Assembly: GCF_023065955.2 (NCBI RefSeq)
Contig: NW_026622808.1
Coordinates: 31,880,475-31,944,474 of the forward strand
DNA: 64,000 nucleotides
Source of the DNA: Ursus arctos
Lineage: Eukaryota > Chordata > Mammalia > Carnivora > Ursidae
Reading direction: 5' to 3'
Part shown: one piece after another, positions 17,154 through 28,684 of the stretch
Layout of the letters: each line of letters begins with the position of its first letter
Numbering within the stretch: position 1 is the first letter of the stretch
Notes under the pieces: generated by a model
Seen by the model: the letters and a program-made list of their open reading frames with translations, nothing else
Database searches by the model: none
Told to the model about the DNA's origin: nothing
Translations under genes and position numbers: made by a program

Positions 17154-17881
17154 TAGTAATTCAATTCTTACATGTCCCTTTGCTGGAACTCTGACCCTCA
17201 CAATTTGCTAAAGCAATTCCAGCATTTCTGCCTCATTTACCGTGGCATCATCATGTTAGATCTTGAAAGAGCTCTCCCAGTAGGGTCAAGGGCCAATGTC
17301 ATGTGTTTTTACAAGATGTCAAATCTTGAGTCACTGTGAGTGCCCTCATGTCGATAAACACTTCCGTGCCCAGCCTTTTCCACAGCAAGTGAACACCCTC
17401 GCAGTGCACTTTGCCCCTGTTCCCTCAGTGGCCATCAATACAAACGAGACACAGCACACAGCTCATTTGGTAAATCAGCTATTTCCTCACCAAGGCTCTG
17501 CTGAGACTTGAACCTAGTTACTGGGTTCACGGTCATGCAGGGGGCAGAAGTGGAATTTGAGGTGGGCAGACGTCATCTTGTGAGGCAGCCACTTCAGGAG
17601 GCCTTTGTGTGGCCACAGGATAGTGGGAGCCTGCTCTCCTCTTGCAAAGGTAAAGCGACTGCTTCCATAGACCTAGAGGTTTTTTAGGGGGAATCTAGGG
17701 GTTCAGTGATCTCAGGAATCTTGGTATCAGGGTCTTACTCCTTCAGCTTTAGTGTCCTGGTTTAGCAGAGAAGACCTGCAAGGTCTGTGCATTGACATCT
17801 CTTTAATTCCACTGACTTTATAATGAAATCCTGGCCTTAATTTTTGCAGTTTGCCTTCTTGCTACAAGAAATGAGGGTCCA
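17154..17881. other. Intergenic, nothing recognised
   Basis: No supported feature. Confidence 0.4.
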
Positions 17882-18068
17882 GGGGTACCTGGGTGGCTCA
17901 GTTGGTTAAGTGTCTGCCTTCAGCTCAGGTCATGATCTCAGGGCCCCGGGATTGAGCCCTGCATTAGGCTCCCTGCTCAGTGGGGAGTCTGCTTCTCCCT
18001 GTCCCTCTGCCTCTCCCCCCCATGCTCTTCCTTTCTCTCAAATAAATAAATAAAATCTTCAAGAAAAA
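17882..18068 (+). mobile_element. Can-SINE, forward
   Basis: GGTACCTGGGTGGCTCAG head, AAATAAATAAATAAAATCTT tail, AAGAAATGAGGGTC / AAGAAACAAGGGTC flanks. Confidence 0.92.
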
Positions 18069-19318
18069 GAAACAAGGGTCTATTTAAATGCTGCCATGGT
18101 GGAATTCTAACTCTCAGAGCATGTCCGTAGGTTATGATTGGCCACATGCCCAACTCTAGAACTTTCCAATCACTTTCCCCACATACAGTTCAAATTCTAG
18201 AACCAATGTGTAAGTTAGTGCTTCACTTTCCATCTGTACCTCATCCCAATCCACCACATGTCTTTCCAACGTCCCCATGTGGCACTTAGCATTAGCAAAA
18301 CAGTCCTCACTGTCACCTGACCAACAGTTGACCGTTCTATACCGATGATCTTAGAATTGGTTCCCCCAAAGAAGATCCAGAGATAAGGACTTAAATGGCA
18401 TGCTCTACATTGAAGATGGTCCGCAGGAAAAAAGTGAGGAAGTGGGGAAGTGAGACAAAGAAGGTGGAAAAGCCATTCACTGTGGCTTAACGAGCAGGTT
18501 TGTGGTCACTCCCACTGAGGGAACCTCTGAGCAGCTGTGTGGAACAAACTCAGAATCATCCCAGTTCAGTACGGGAGGCTGCGACATTTCCCCACCAACT
18601 CCCATGCCCCAGTGTTTGAGGGGACCCTCAGAAACTTTATTTCCTATATCTGGTACCTGTCTGTGCAGCCAAGAAAGTTCATGTGGTACCCCTCAGGTCC
18701 AGAAAGCCTCAGGCAGAGAAAAGACGCCCATACCTGGGATGTAAAGATGACAACACATCGGGGAAACCCTCTTGCTTTACAGTCGCAGGTGAACTTGGGG
18801 GGCCAAGGGGGTGGGGGGGGGCGACAACAGTGTATGTGCATCTCTATGTGATCAGTGGACAAACCAGAGGTTCCATCTCCAAAAGGACCATCAAATGCAA
18901 CTACTCTATTCCTCCTGGTGGGGACCTGAGAAACTCACCATATTGCTTAGAGCAAGTTCAGAGAATCACATTTTCTCCAAATCCTTATTAATTTTAGGAA
19001 AAGAAAATTTTCTCATTGGAAAGTGTCTAACAGGACTCTTCAAGATTATGAGATCATATATGTTAGCCATGGGCATTTACACCCACATGGTGTAAGAGTT
19101 GCCAATTTTCTTTCACCAGGAAGGTGAAGCTGAGGTAGGCGAAATATTTAATTATGGAGGGAAAAGTATGGGTTCCTCTAAATTATTTTTCTGTGTAAAA
19201 GAAAGTATATCAACCATAAAGTACAATTATAATTTTTTTAAAGGCTGACATTAAGACAAAAGACCTTGGAAAATCATAGGTAGCTCCAAGACTGTTTATT
19301 TATTTAGTTAGTTTCTAA
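18069..19318. other. Intergenic, nothing recognised
   Basis: Several overlapping frames of about 100 codons near 18500-19095 disagree in frame and show no domain; a G run sits near 18808-18820. Confidence 0.4.
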
Positions 19319-19495
19319 AATTTTTTTAAAAGATTTTATTTATTTGAGAGAGAGAAACGAAGATAGAGAGAGAGAGCATAGGCAGGGAGGAGAGGGAGAA
19401 GGAGGCTCCCCCAAGTAGAGTTCGATCCCAGGACCCCAGGAACATGATCTAAGCCGAAGGCGGACGCTTAACCGACTGAGCCACCCAGGTGCCCC
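19319..19495 (-). mobile_element. Can-SINE, reverse
   Basis: AAAAGATTTTATTTATTTGA to GAGCCACCCAGGTGCCCC. Confidence 0.9.
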
Positions 19496-20408
19496 TAAAA
19501 GACAGTTTAAATACCAGTTTGCGATGGGTGGGCGGAATTTTCCACCAGAAAAACAGTGAAATTAAATTTCAACAGCGGAGTAGATACCACATGGAGAAAT
19601 ATGGGAAAACCCTCTTCCCCTTCCATAGCAGAGAGGTATCACTTCCCTTTGCACCTAGGTGGGCTTGCCTGAGAGCCCATGGGCTGCCACACACACCAGG
19701 TCCACACACATACACCCCGGGCCAAAGAAAGTCACAAAGCCCAGAGAAACTGGCGCATCTTGATGGGCGGAGCTACCGAGTCTCACTGTAAAGGAGGCCC
19801 CTTAACAGGAGCCATAGATTAATGGTCCCCGTTTTGCCAACCTTAGACTTTTCTCTTTCTCTCCCCAGAAACGACTCATTAGCGCTCAAATTTTTACCCG
19901 TTGTCTATAATTAGGCACTTCCCTAATTTGCCTGTCTTCCCCCAGAAAAGCAAAAGTCCATTTTCTTTCTCAAGCTGTGCAGTAACGGGCAGTAATCAGT
20001 TGAGAAAGCCCCACGGAGGCCTCATCTTGAACTCCATGTGCTCATCAAATATTTTTCTGGAAACTGTAGATCCGTTCAGAAGAAGGAGGGAGGTTGGGAT
20101 TGCACAGCAATTCATACTATACATTCTTGGATGTTTTGTCTAATTCTATCTAGAAAAACATCTAGTTCCGCTGTATTTTTTCTCATGAAAGGATGGGAAA
20201 GTATGAAGCACAGCTAAGCCTCTTCCCACTTACAGATCTGGATCATTTGGGTTGGATGCGACTCATGTTTATCTTGTCCTTTGGCTTATTGCTTCTGAGA
20301 CGAATGAATGTGTTTGGAATATGTCTAAAACTCACATACCCTCAAGAGAAGTAATTTTTTCTACCTTTGTCAGCATCAGAGAAATATAATTAAAAACAAA
20401 ATCTCCCA
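19496..20408. other. Intergenic, nothing recognised
   Basis: No supported feature. Confidence 0.4.
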
Positions 20409-20522
20409 GGGGCACCTGGCTGGCTCAGTCAGAAGAGCATGTGACTCTTGATTTCAGGGTTGTGGGTTTGAGCTCCACATTGGGTGTAGAGATTACTTAA
20501 AAATAAAAATCTTAAAAAAAAA
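20409..20522 (+). mobile_element. Short tRNA-derived SINE, forward
   Basis: GGGGCACCTGGCTGGCTCAG head and GGTGTAGAGATTACTTAAAA body end; AAAATCT(C/T)CCA flanks. Confidence 0.88.
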
Positions 20523-21025
20523 ATCTTCCAACCCAGGAAACCTACAAAGGTAGAAGAAAAAGAAATTTCATTATTGAATAAGCATCAAGCCAGAATGTGA
20601 TATGGATCACAGGCAGCTATGAAGAGATTACAAAGACAGAAAGGAATCTCACCCTTTTACGTGGTCAAGCAGATACAACCCATTGCGTACATGTTCCCAA
20701 GACAGACAATAAATGACTAGCCATCCAGCAAGAGACGTGACAGCACGATTTATTCCATACTTCATCCTAAATTCACCTGGTAATGGGGTGATCATCTGTG
20801 TTAGTTCATTGGTTTTATACAAAGGGAAAATAAACTCTTATCTTCATGACAGGAGATAGTTTTTCAGCTGGGAGCAAGGTACCCACTGAAGATAGGCTCC
20901 TGCCCTCCCACAGAAACTGTGAGATAGGGGTGCTATCTCCCTGGATGTTTACATTTTAAAGGGATGGCTCCCAGGTCTTTGAGAAAAACATTCCTGGGTC
21001 ATAAAGCTGACAAGAGTCTTACTTA
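20523..21025. other. Intergenic, nothing recognised
   Basis: No supported feature. Confidence 0.4.
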
Positions 21026-21152
21026 TTTGTTCGTTTGTTTGTTTGTTTTCGAGTATATTTAACATAGAGTGTGATATTAGTTTCAGGTGTATAATAGAAC
21101 GATCCAACAATCTATACATTATTCAGTGCTCATCACAGTACGTGTCCTCTGG
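21026..21152 (-). mobile_element. 5'-truncated L1 insertion, reverse
   Basis: 127 bases of L1 3' end (AGTTTCAGGTGTATAATAG) bounded by perfect CAAGAGTCTTACTTA at 21011-21025 and 21153-21167. Confidence 0.9.
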
Positions 21153-21167
21153 CAAGAGTCTTACTTA

Positions 21168-22577
21168 GCTTCCAAGAAGATTTTACACACTTCGAAGAGA
21201 CAGAGAAAGAGCTTACAATTGCAAAATTTCTCAAGTTAATGCTCTAAAAAAAGGGAAGGGAAGGAAAACTCTTCCTTTATTTTCAACAGGGAAAATTAAG
21301 CCTCATTTCTCATTCGTATTTGTCCTTACATCAGGAGGGAGCCCTTCCGTGTTAGCCCATGGTTGTTAGCAACCCATGGCGTTCCGGGTACTCGCAGCTC
21401 TCATCAGCTTAAAATGAATTCATCCATTCCTTCATTCGTCGGATTATAATTAAATCTTAAGTTTCCAGAAACAAGCCTGGACTTTGTTGGTTCAGAAGTG
21501 AGTTAGACAGAGTCCTTTCATCAAAGAATTATATTCCTTTGAGGAGGAGAGACAATAAATAGATAAACGAATAAATTTACTTAATTTATTTCCATGTGAA
21601 TTACAGGTGCTGTTAAGGGTATGAAGATAAAATAGCAAAAAGGACCACACTTGATGGGAAGTGTTACTTTAGGAAAAACTTTTTTTTTTAATTTTAGGAA
21701 AAATTTTATGTGGAGGTAGTATTTGAGCTAAGATGTGAAGGAAGAGATGGGGTTCTACAAGAGAAGAGGAGGGTCAAAGGCAGAGAAATTGAGAAAAACT
21801 TTGAGATTTTTGGCCTGACCAAGAGAATGAATCTCAGTGAGTCACTATGCATGGGGACACAGGGACAATGCACATTGGAAGTTTGAGATGTTTTTTAAAC
21901 ATCCAAGTATAAATGTTAAGAAGACAATCGGCTACATAGTTTTCAACTCACATTAGATGCCCGGGAAGGATATATAAATGTGGGAGTCATCATCATTTAA
22001 AACAGGAATCCAGACACCCTTTTCTGGCTATGATGGAGTGCTTGGTGGAAGCCTCATGCTCCCATGAAAACCAGATTAAAACGGAAATAAGATTTTAAGA
22101 AATGAATCTGTATGACATCATCAGAGATCCGCCTAGGGAACTAGGATCTGAGTGGGCAGATGGCAAAAGGAAGTGAACCAGAACGAGAGCCAAAATTCTT
22201 TATCCGATTGTTGCCTATTGGCACTGGGCTATTAATAGCGGAAGGGAGCCTGAAAACCCAGGCCCACGGAGGTCTGGGCAGCGTGGTTGCTAAGGGTTGG
22301 GGAAGTAAAGCAAAACAAATGGCAGGATTGCACTGTGTGGATGGTAGGGAAGCCAGGATTTGGGTGGCCAATAATCCAGGGATAGGACGCCAGAGGATGA
22401 GACCCCAACGTATGACTTGGTTTCTCCTTCCTCTTGAGGCATTTGCCAAATTCTTGGACTGCAATGAGTAGGGGAAGAAGAAGTTGGACAGAAAACCTCT
22501 AAAATATCCCACAGTCTCTCAGGCTAGAGAGGAAAACATCAAATTTCAAGACCCAGCAAAGCATAGGGAGCCTTATA
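21168..22577. other. Intergenic, no firm feature
   Basis: Two opposed frames of 103 and 123 codons at 22141-22512 overlap each other and have no domain. Confidence 0.35.
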
Positions 22578-22787
22578 ATTATTTTTTAAAATATTTTATT
22601 TATTTGAGAGAGAAAGAGTGGATGAGAGAGAGAGAGAGCACAAGTCAGGGGGAGGGGCAGAGGAAGAGGGAGAAGCAGACTCCCCACTGAGCAGAGACCC
22701 CCCAACTTGGGGCTCCATCCCAGGACCCTGGGATCATGACCTGAGCTGAAGGCAGATGCTTAACCAACTGAGCCACCTGGGTGCCCC
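22578..22787 (-). mobile_element. Can-SINE, reverse
   Basis: AAAATATTTTATTTATTTGA to GAGCCACCTGGGTGCCCC; CATAGGGA flanks. Confidence 0.9.
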
Positions 22788-22959
22788 CATAGGGACCCTC
22801 ATAAATGCACTACACTTTTGGTTGGGACATCTCCAGTCGCACTCCAGAAGTCACTGATCCAGAAGTAGATGGAATTAAAATAGGGCAAATCTGCCTCCTG
22901 TCATCTCAATCCCTTAGCGGATTAGGATAATCTTCCCCTATCCCCATGGGGAAGTGAAT

Positions 22960-23320
22960 AAATGTATTACTTAAATAGATTGATGGGACATAATACTGAA
23001 TCCAGAAATAGACCAACATATATTATGATCACCCGGTTTTTGACAAAGCTGTCAGTGAACTGTAATAGAGAAAGAATCACCTCTCCCACATGTGGTGCTA
23101 TGTCAGATGGAAATTCGCACAGAAAAATTAATTCACAATGAACTACAGACTTAAATATGAAAGGCCAAAACAATAAAGATCCAAACAAAAAGTTATTTTG
23201 TGGTAGGCAAATGTACCTGAAAAAGTAACAGAACAGTTCTTTAAAGAAAAAATGGATAAATTGGATTTCATGAAGAACTTCTCTTTATCAAAGTCAGCAC
23301 CAAAGGGCACAGGGGAATTG
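22960..23320 (+). mobile_element. L1 ORF2 fragment, forward
   Basis: Reads as L1 ORF2 in decayed form (ACCAACATATATTATGATCA, ATTGGATTTCATGAAGAAC). Confidence 0.7.
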
Positions 23321-23494
23321 GGGCAGTGATAGAACTTGATTATAGCGGTGGTTATACAGCTGCAGGGTTAACTAGGTGAATTCACTATCTCTTGGGCAGA
23401 TAAACACTGGCTGTGCTAAGGGAGAAAAGGGATTATACCCCAAAGAAGCTCCAGATCCTAGTTGGCTTGTACCATCAGGATCAGGAGTCTGAAT

Positions 23495-23605
23495 ATTCAA
23501 CATACCTCACTCTCTGAGCCTCAGTGTTTCCTTCTTCTGGGAAGGAAATAGAATAGACATGTCTTCATTGGTCACTGGGAGGATTTAATGCTTAGAATAG
23601 TGGCA
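23495..23605 (+). repeat. MIR element
   Basis: CTCTGAGCCTCAGTGTTTCC, then GGGAGGATTTAATG, typical of the MIR middle and end. Confidence 0.6.
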
Positions 23606-23608
23606 GGC

Positions 23609-23692
23609 TTGTCCCTCTCCCTCTGCCCCTCCCTCTGCTTGTGCTCTCTTTCTCTCAAATTAATAAATAAAATCTTAAAAAGAGAGAAAGAG
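23609..23692 (+). mobile_element. Can-SINE 3' fragment, forward
   Basis: Only the CT-rich part and the AATTAATAAATAAAATCTT tail remain. Confidence 0.8.
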
Positions 23693-24124
23693 AGAGTGTG
23701 TCCTCTGGGCAGCAGACACAAAAGCCAGGGTACCAGGCATGTACAAAATCTCTTTTCTCAGAAACACCACAGATCTGGGGTGGGGCAGAGGGAGAGCACA
23801 GATGGTACCCAAAATTTGCAATTCATATTTTATGCCCCTGAGGCTTCCCCAAACCTTTATGTCCCCAAGTCTCCTGTAACTTTAAACTGCATCCCTCTGG
23901 TCACGGGTTCAGCTCTGTAATGCATCATTTACTCAGCAAATATGGAATGTGTGCTTACTCTTTGTAGTGGTGAGCACCGGGGCTCGCCAGGGAGAGGACC
24001 CAGGCTTCACTCTCCCTGAACTCTCCAACTCACCTAGAAGAGAGACAGAAAGTAGGACAGTCAGGTTGACGTGCTCCAGGGAGGCAAAGGCAGCCACTCT
24101 CTTGCTCTCTGCTGAGCTCCCAGC

Positions 24125-24235
24125 CTCTTGAAGTTTTGTCTGATCAGTCCAGAGACCTAGCACAGTGGCTGGCACCTAGGAGGTGTTTAGTAAATATTTG
24201 TTTTACTGATTGCATGAATGAATGAATATGTGTAT
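24125..24235 (+). repeat. MIR/L2-type ancient repeat
   Basis: CCTAGCACAGTGGCTGGCAC, AGGTGTTTAGTAAATATTTG and GAATGAATGAAT. Confidence 0.65.
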
Positions 24236-24270
24236 GAGAAAGATTGTAAAGATAAGACGTAAGAGGATGG

Positions 24271-24472
24271 GGGGCGCCTGGGTGGCACAGCGGTTAAGCG
24301 TCTGCCTTCGGCTCAGGGCGTGATCCCGGCGATCTGGGATCGAGCCCCACATCAGGCTCTTCTGCTATGAGCCTGCTTCTTCCTCTCCCACTCCCCCTGC
24401 TTGTGTTCCCTCTCTCGCTGGCTGTCTCTATCTCTGTCGAATAAATAAATAAAATCTTTAAAAAAAAAAAAA
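24271..24472 (+). mobile_element. Can-SINE, forward (first of a pair)
   Basis: Nearly intact young-looking copy between perfect AAGACGTAAGAGGATGG duplications at 24254 and 24473. Confidence 0.95.
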
Positions 24473-24489
24473 AAGACGTAAGAGGATGG

Positions 24490-24667
24490 GATGCCTGGTT
24501 GGCTCAGTCAGTTAAGCGTTTGCCTTCAGCTTAGATCCTGGGATTGAGTCCCGCATCAGCCTCCCTACTCACCGGGCAGCCTGCTTCTCCCTCTGCCTGC
24601 TGCTCCCCCTGCTTGTGCTCTCTCTCTTTCTCTGACAAATAAATAAATAAAATCTTTTTAAAAAAAG
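24490..24667 (+). mobile_element. Can-SINE, forward (second of a pair)
   Basis: Starts right after the second duplication of the previous copy; different subfamily (CTGCTGCTCCCCCTGCTTG) and lacks part of the middle. Confidence 0.9.
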
Positions 24668-25165
24668 TAGGAGGACAAATTCAGAGAAAGAGAGAGAGAT
24701 GCCTGCAGAAAGAATATGCTTAGGGAAAGCCCCCAAAGGGGAACAAAGATAGAGGAAACATTAGCATGGGCAGACAGTGGCAGGCTGCCTACCTGCCAGC
24801 CTGTGGGGCCATCTGCGAGGAGCAAGAAAGTAGGGAAGCCTCGGGTCAGCAAGGATCCCTGCCCCCACCCAGTTATGTCCTGAGGAGGTCACACGACGTG
24901 AGAGGCTCCTTCTCCTCCGCGTGAGGAATCTGGGGCCATTTCATGCCAGAATGGGCCTTAGCAGGTGCAGAGCCAGCAAATCCAAGGCAAGGACACATCT
25001 CTTGATAGCCTGGCTCTGGTGGCCAGTGGGGCTTGTGTTCACAGGTTCAACAGGAAAGTAGCGAAGAAAGAGACAGTTCTCAACTGGCTGGCACCCAAGG
25101 CTCAGCACAGAGGAAGCAGATAGAAACATCCATCTTCTGAAAGAGATATATTTGTACGTGTTGGA
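24668..25165. other. Intergenic, nothing recognised
   Basis: No supported feature. Confidence 0.4.
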
Positions 25166-25354
25166 TTTTTTAAAAAAGATTTATTTATTTATTTGAGAGA
25201 GAGAGAGTGCGTGCTAGAGCACAAGCAGGAGTGGCAGAGGCAGAGGGAGAAAATCTCAAGCAGACTCTGTGCTGAGCACAGAGCCCGACGTGGGGCTTGT
25301 TCTCATGACCCTGAGATCACAACCCAAGCCCAACTGCACCGGCCAGACCGCCCC
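25166..25354 (-). mobile_element. Can-SINE, reverse, head eroded
   Basis: AAAAAAGATTTATTTATTTA to GGCCAGACCGCCCC; the GAGCCACCCAGG core has decayed. Similar TATTTG(T/C)AC(G/A)TGTT flanks. Confidence 0.85.
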
Positions 25355-26363
25355 TATTTGCACATGTTTAAAAGCTGCTGCCTAAGTGTCAGACTGCCAA
25401 CCAGCCTGAATCTAGTGCTGACTGAGATCCTCCCCCTTGGGACACTGACATGTCTTGGCACACCCTCAACGACTAGGAGCCACTAAATAGAAAGTCGGCT
25501 ACTTGGACAATCACCAGAGTTTGAGAGACAAGAGATAGGGCAGGGTCGACTGATAAGGTTAATCTCCCACACGAGGCCACTCAGCCACTCGCCAAGACCG
25601 GGAGAGGTGGCTGTTCTCTCTCATGCGTAAGAACGAATGCAGAGAGTCAAGGAACATGAAGAAACAGAGGGATGTGTGCCAAATGAAAGAAGGAGATCAA
25701 ACCTCAGAAGGACCTTAATGAAACAAAGATGAGTGGTTTCCCTGATCCAGAGAAAAAAGGATAAGTGCCTTGTGTACTTTCAATGTCAATTTAATGCACA
25801 TCTGCTGTATAAACACAGGGACCCGGAGGCTGGAGGCCGGTAGAATAAAGAACCCTGAAGTAATTCCAGGAATACTTAATCAGAGAGAAAATACGAAACC
25901 TAGAGAGCGAGAGAGAGAGATCCCGAGACACAGTTAGAAATCACCATTCTCACCCTATAGAGGGTAAGAGCAGGCAGCAGCCTGAAAATCAGTGCTAACA
26001 TTCTATGTCCTGGACCATGAGAGCTGGAAGGAAGCTTATCGCCAAATTCCAGTCCCGTGCGTTTTGTATTGTGGGTATTTTGTCCTTTTATTGATTCTGC
26101 ATTGGACAGGCTTTAGAGAGGGTAAGACAAAGGATTATTAGAATTGAGTGCCTTTGGGGACATCTAACTGACATAATAATATTCAGATCATTTGTGTACA
26201 GAGGTATGTACACGATATACTGTATGTATATATTCACTATGTATGTAACTATAACTCATTCTGGGAAACTTAAGATTTTTCCCACTAGTGCTGTAGATAT
26301 TTAGTTACTTTTTGCTTTTCTTTAGGAATTTTCTGAATTTGAGGCTTAAAAAAAATCCAGTAG
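25355..26363. other. Intergenic, nothing recognised
   Basis: No supported feature. Confidence 0.4.
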
Positions 26364-26542
26364 TGGCGCGCCTGGGCGGTTCAGTTGGTTGGGTGTCTGC
26401 CTTCAGCTCAGGTCATGAACCCAAGGTCCTGGGATCCAGTCCTGAGTTGGGCTCACCGCTCAGTGGGGAGTCTGCTTCTCCCTCTGCCTGCGGCTTCCCC
26501 TGCTTGTGCTCCCTCTCTCTGACAAATAAATATTTTTTTAAA
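26364..26542 (+). mobile_element. Can-SINE, forward
   Basis: GGCGCGCCTGGGCGGTTCAG head; inserted in the tail of a reverse L1 (TCCAGTA repeated on both sides). Confidence 0.9.
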
Positions 26543-27290
26543 AAATTCCAGTATAATTAACATACAGTGTTAGATTAGTTTCAGGTGTGCGTTATACTCA
26601 TTCAACAATTCTAAACATTACTCAGTGCCCATCATGATAAGTGCCCTCTTGATCCCCTTCACCTATTTCACCCATCCCGCCACCCACCTCCCCTCTGGTA
26701 ACCATCAGTTTATTCTCTCTGTTTTTGTGTCTTTTTTCCTTTGTTCATTTGTTTTGTTTCTTAAATTCCACGTATGAGTGAAATCATGTGGTATTTGTCT
26801 TTCTCCGACTTATTTTGCTTAGCATTATACCCTCTAGATCCATCCATGTTGTGGCAGATGGCAAGATTTCATTCTTTTTTACAGCCAAGTAATATTCCTG
26901 TGTGTGTGCGTGCGTGTATTCCGTATATATATGCATATATACATATCTTCTTTATTTGTCTATCAGTGGACACTCGGGCTGCTTCCATAATTTGGCTATT
27001 GTAAATAATGCTGCAGTAAACATAGGGGTGCACCTATCTTTTTGAATTAGTAGAATTACTGGACCATGCGGTAATTCTATTTTTAATTTTTTGAGGAAAC
27101 TTCATGCTGTTTTCCACAATGGCTGCCCCGCTCTGCATTCCCACGAGCAGCGCACGAGGGTTCCCCTTTCTCCATGTCCTTGCCGACACTTGCTGTTTCT
27201 TGTGTTTTTATTTTAGGCATTCTGACAGGTGTGCGGTCCCATGTGTTATTTGCCCATACGTGAATATACTTGAAGAAAAGTTTAGGATGT
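26543..27290 (-). mobile_element. L1 3' end, reverse
   Basis: ATAATTAACATACAGTGTTA, AGCATTATACCCTCTAGATC and TTGGCTATTGTAAATAATGC: L1 ORF2 end and 3' UTR read backwards. Confidence 0.9.
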
Positions 27291-28080
27291 ATTTCAAGGT
27301 CTAATAAATTTGAACATTCATTTTTGTTGGTATTAAAGGTAGTGAATAGGAATAGGCAGTCAAGAGCTTACGTAATTTGAATTAGGGAAACCAAAAAACA
27401 GATTTTAATATTGTGATTAGTAAAATGGCATCGTTCAGGGAAACTGACTTAGAAAGGACTAGAATTACTGATATGAAAGATACTGGAAGACCCCCTTTAT
27501 CTCTCTTGAAACCAGAATTTTTTTTTTCTTTGTGACAATTTCTTTCTCTTTAAACCACATTCTCTTCAAACCAGTTTCCTATGAACCTAATTCAACAGAA
27601 TGAAAAAGGTGTCCTCCCATAGTTGTCAGGTTTGTACTTGCTGGGCCTGTCAATGTGAAAGTTTTCCACTGCAAATTCTGAGGAAGGGATATTTATCCCT
27701 GAACAGCCCAGTATGGTTTCTGATAATGGGGTAGATAACGTTGTAGGGAAAACGGGGCTTCCAAGACCCACTACGGCGGTTCCGGCTGGAGGCAACAGAA
27801 GGGGTCGTTGCCACTGAAAATACTGGAATCGGTTGTCAAGTTCTTGGAAGAACTTGACATCGGGTCACGAGAGAGAGGCGCCAGCTGTGGCAACCATCTC
27901 GGGCAGGCCCTGTGTCCTCGGCATGGGCCTCTGTGGGGAAGTCTGCGTGGCCCATGCTTTCTCCTTCCGCCGGGAAGTGGAATGCACACAGGTGGACACA
28001 CAGGGGCTGCGCTGGTGCTAGGAGAAAGGCCCTGCCAGCGGATTCCATGTCCCCAAATAGACATATAAACATGCCAAGCG
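27291..28080. other. Intergenic upstream of FBXW12, nothing recognised
   Basis: Overlapping frames at 27771-28220 on both strands have no domain. Confidence 0.4.
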
Positions 28081-28272
28081 GGCATCTGGGTGGCTCAGTC
28101 CGTTCAACGTCTGCCTTCAACTCAGGTCCTGATCTCCGGGTCCTGAGATTGAGTCCCGCATTGGGCTCCCTGCTCAGCGGGGAGCCTGCTTCTCCCTCTA
28201 CCTGCTGCTCCCCCTGCTAGTGCTCTCTCTCTCTCTTTCTCTCTCTCTAATAAACAAAATCTTTTCTAAAAA
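28081..28272 (+). mobile_element. Can-SINE, forward
   Basis: GGCATCTGGGTGGCTCAG head 0.5 kb upstream of the FBXW12 ATG; tail AATAAACAAAATCTTTTC. Confidence 0.9.
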
Positions 28273-28540
28273 GTGCCAGGCTGACTCCCTACACCGGTGA
28301 TTTGGAACCTAAAGGGTGTCACACAGAGACTTGAATTGGATGAATGTGAGCGTGTCAGTGACAATTTCCTAGGTTGGCGACAAGTTCATCAGCACCTAGA
28401 GCAGCCCCAGATCCGGCGCTCTCAGTTCCCAGCACTGAAGAAGGTCCTGTGGAACACGTTTGAACAATGAGCACTAACAAGCAAGGGCTGGGAGGGAGGC
28501 CCTCGGCTGCGTGGATCCGACCCCGGGGAAGGGCGCAGCC

Positions 28541-28546
28541 TTTAAA
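28541..28546 (+). promoter_or_regulatory. Possible TATA-like element of FBXW12
   Basis: TTTAAA in an otherwise GC-rich stretch, 49-54 bases before the FBXW12 ATG. A start site near 28570 would give a very short leader. Position is the only support. Confidence 0.2.
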
Positions 28547-28594
28547 TTCCGAGCACCTGGAGTGGAGGCAGGATGCAGGTTCGGCCGGCGCAGG

Positions 28595-28684
28595 ATGGAG
28601 CTCCAAGTGCCGGACGTGCCGCTGTTGAAGATCTTCTCCTTCCTGGACGCGTTCAGCTTGCTCCAGGCTTCCCAAGTGAACAGG
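28595..28684 (+). CDS. FBXW12: FBXW12 coding exon 1 (F-box, first half)
   Basis: ATG at 28595 opens 30 codons from [12 protein letters not shown] to SQVNR and stops at a GTAAAT donor. A possible TATA-like TTTAAA lies 49-54 bases upstream of the ATG. Confidence 0.93.

Noticed and set aside
27912..28220. 102-codon plus-strand frame upstream of FBXW12
   Set aside because: Its right end is translated SINE and it has no splice link to exon 1.
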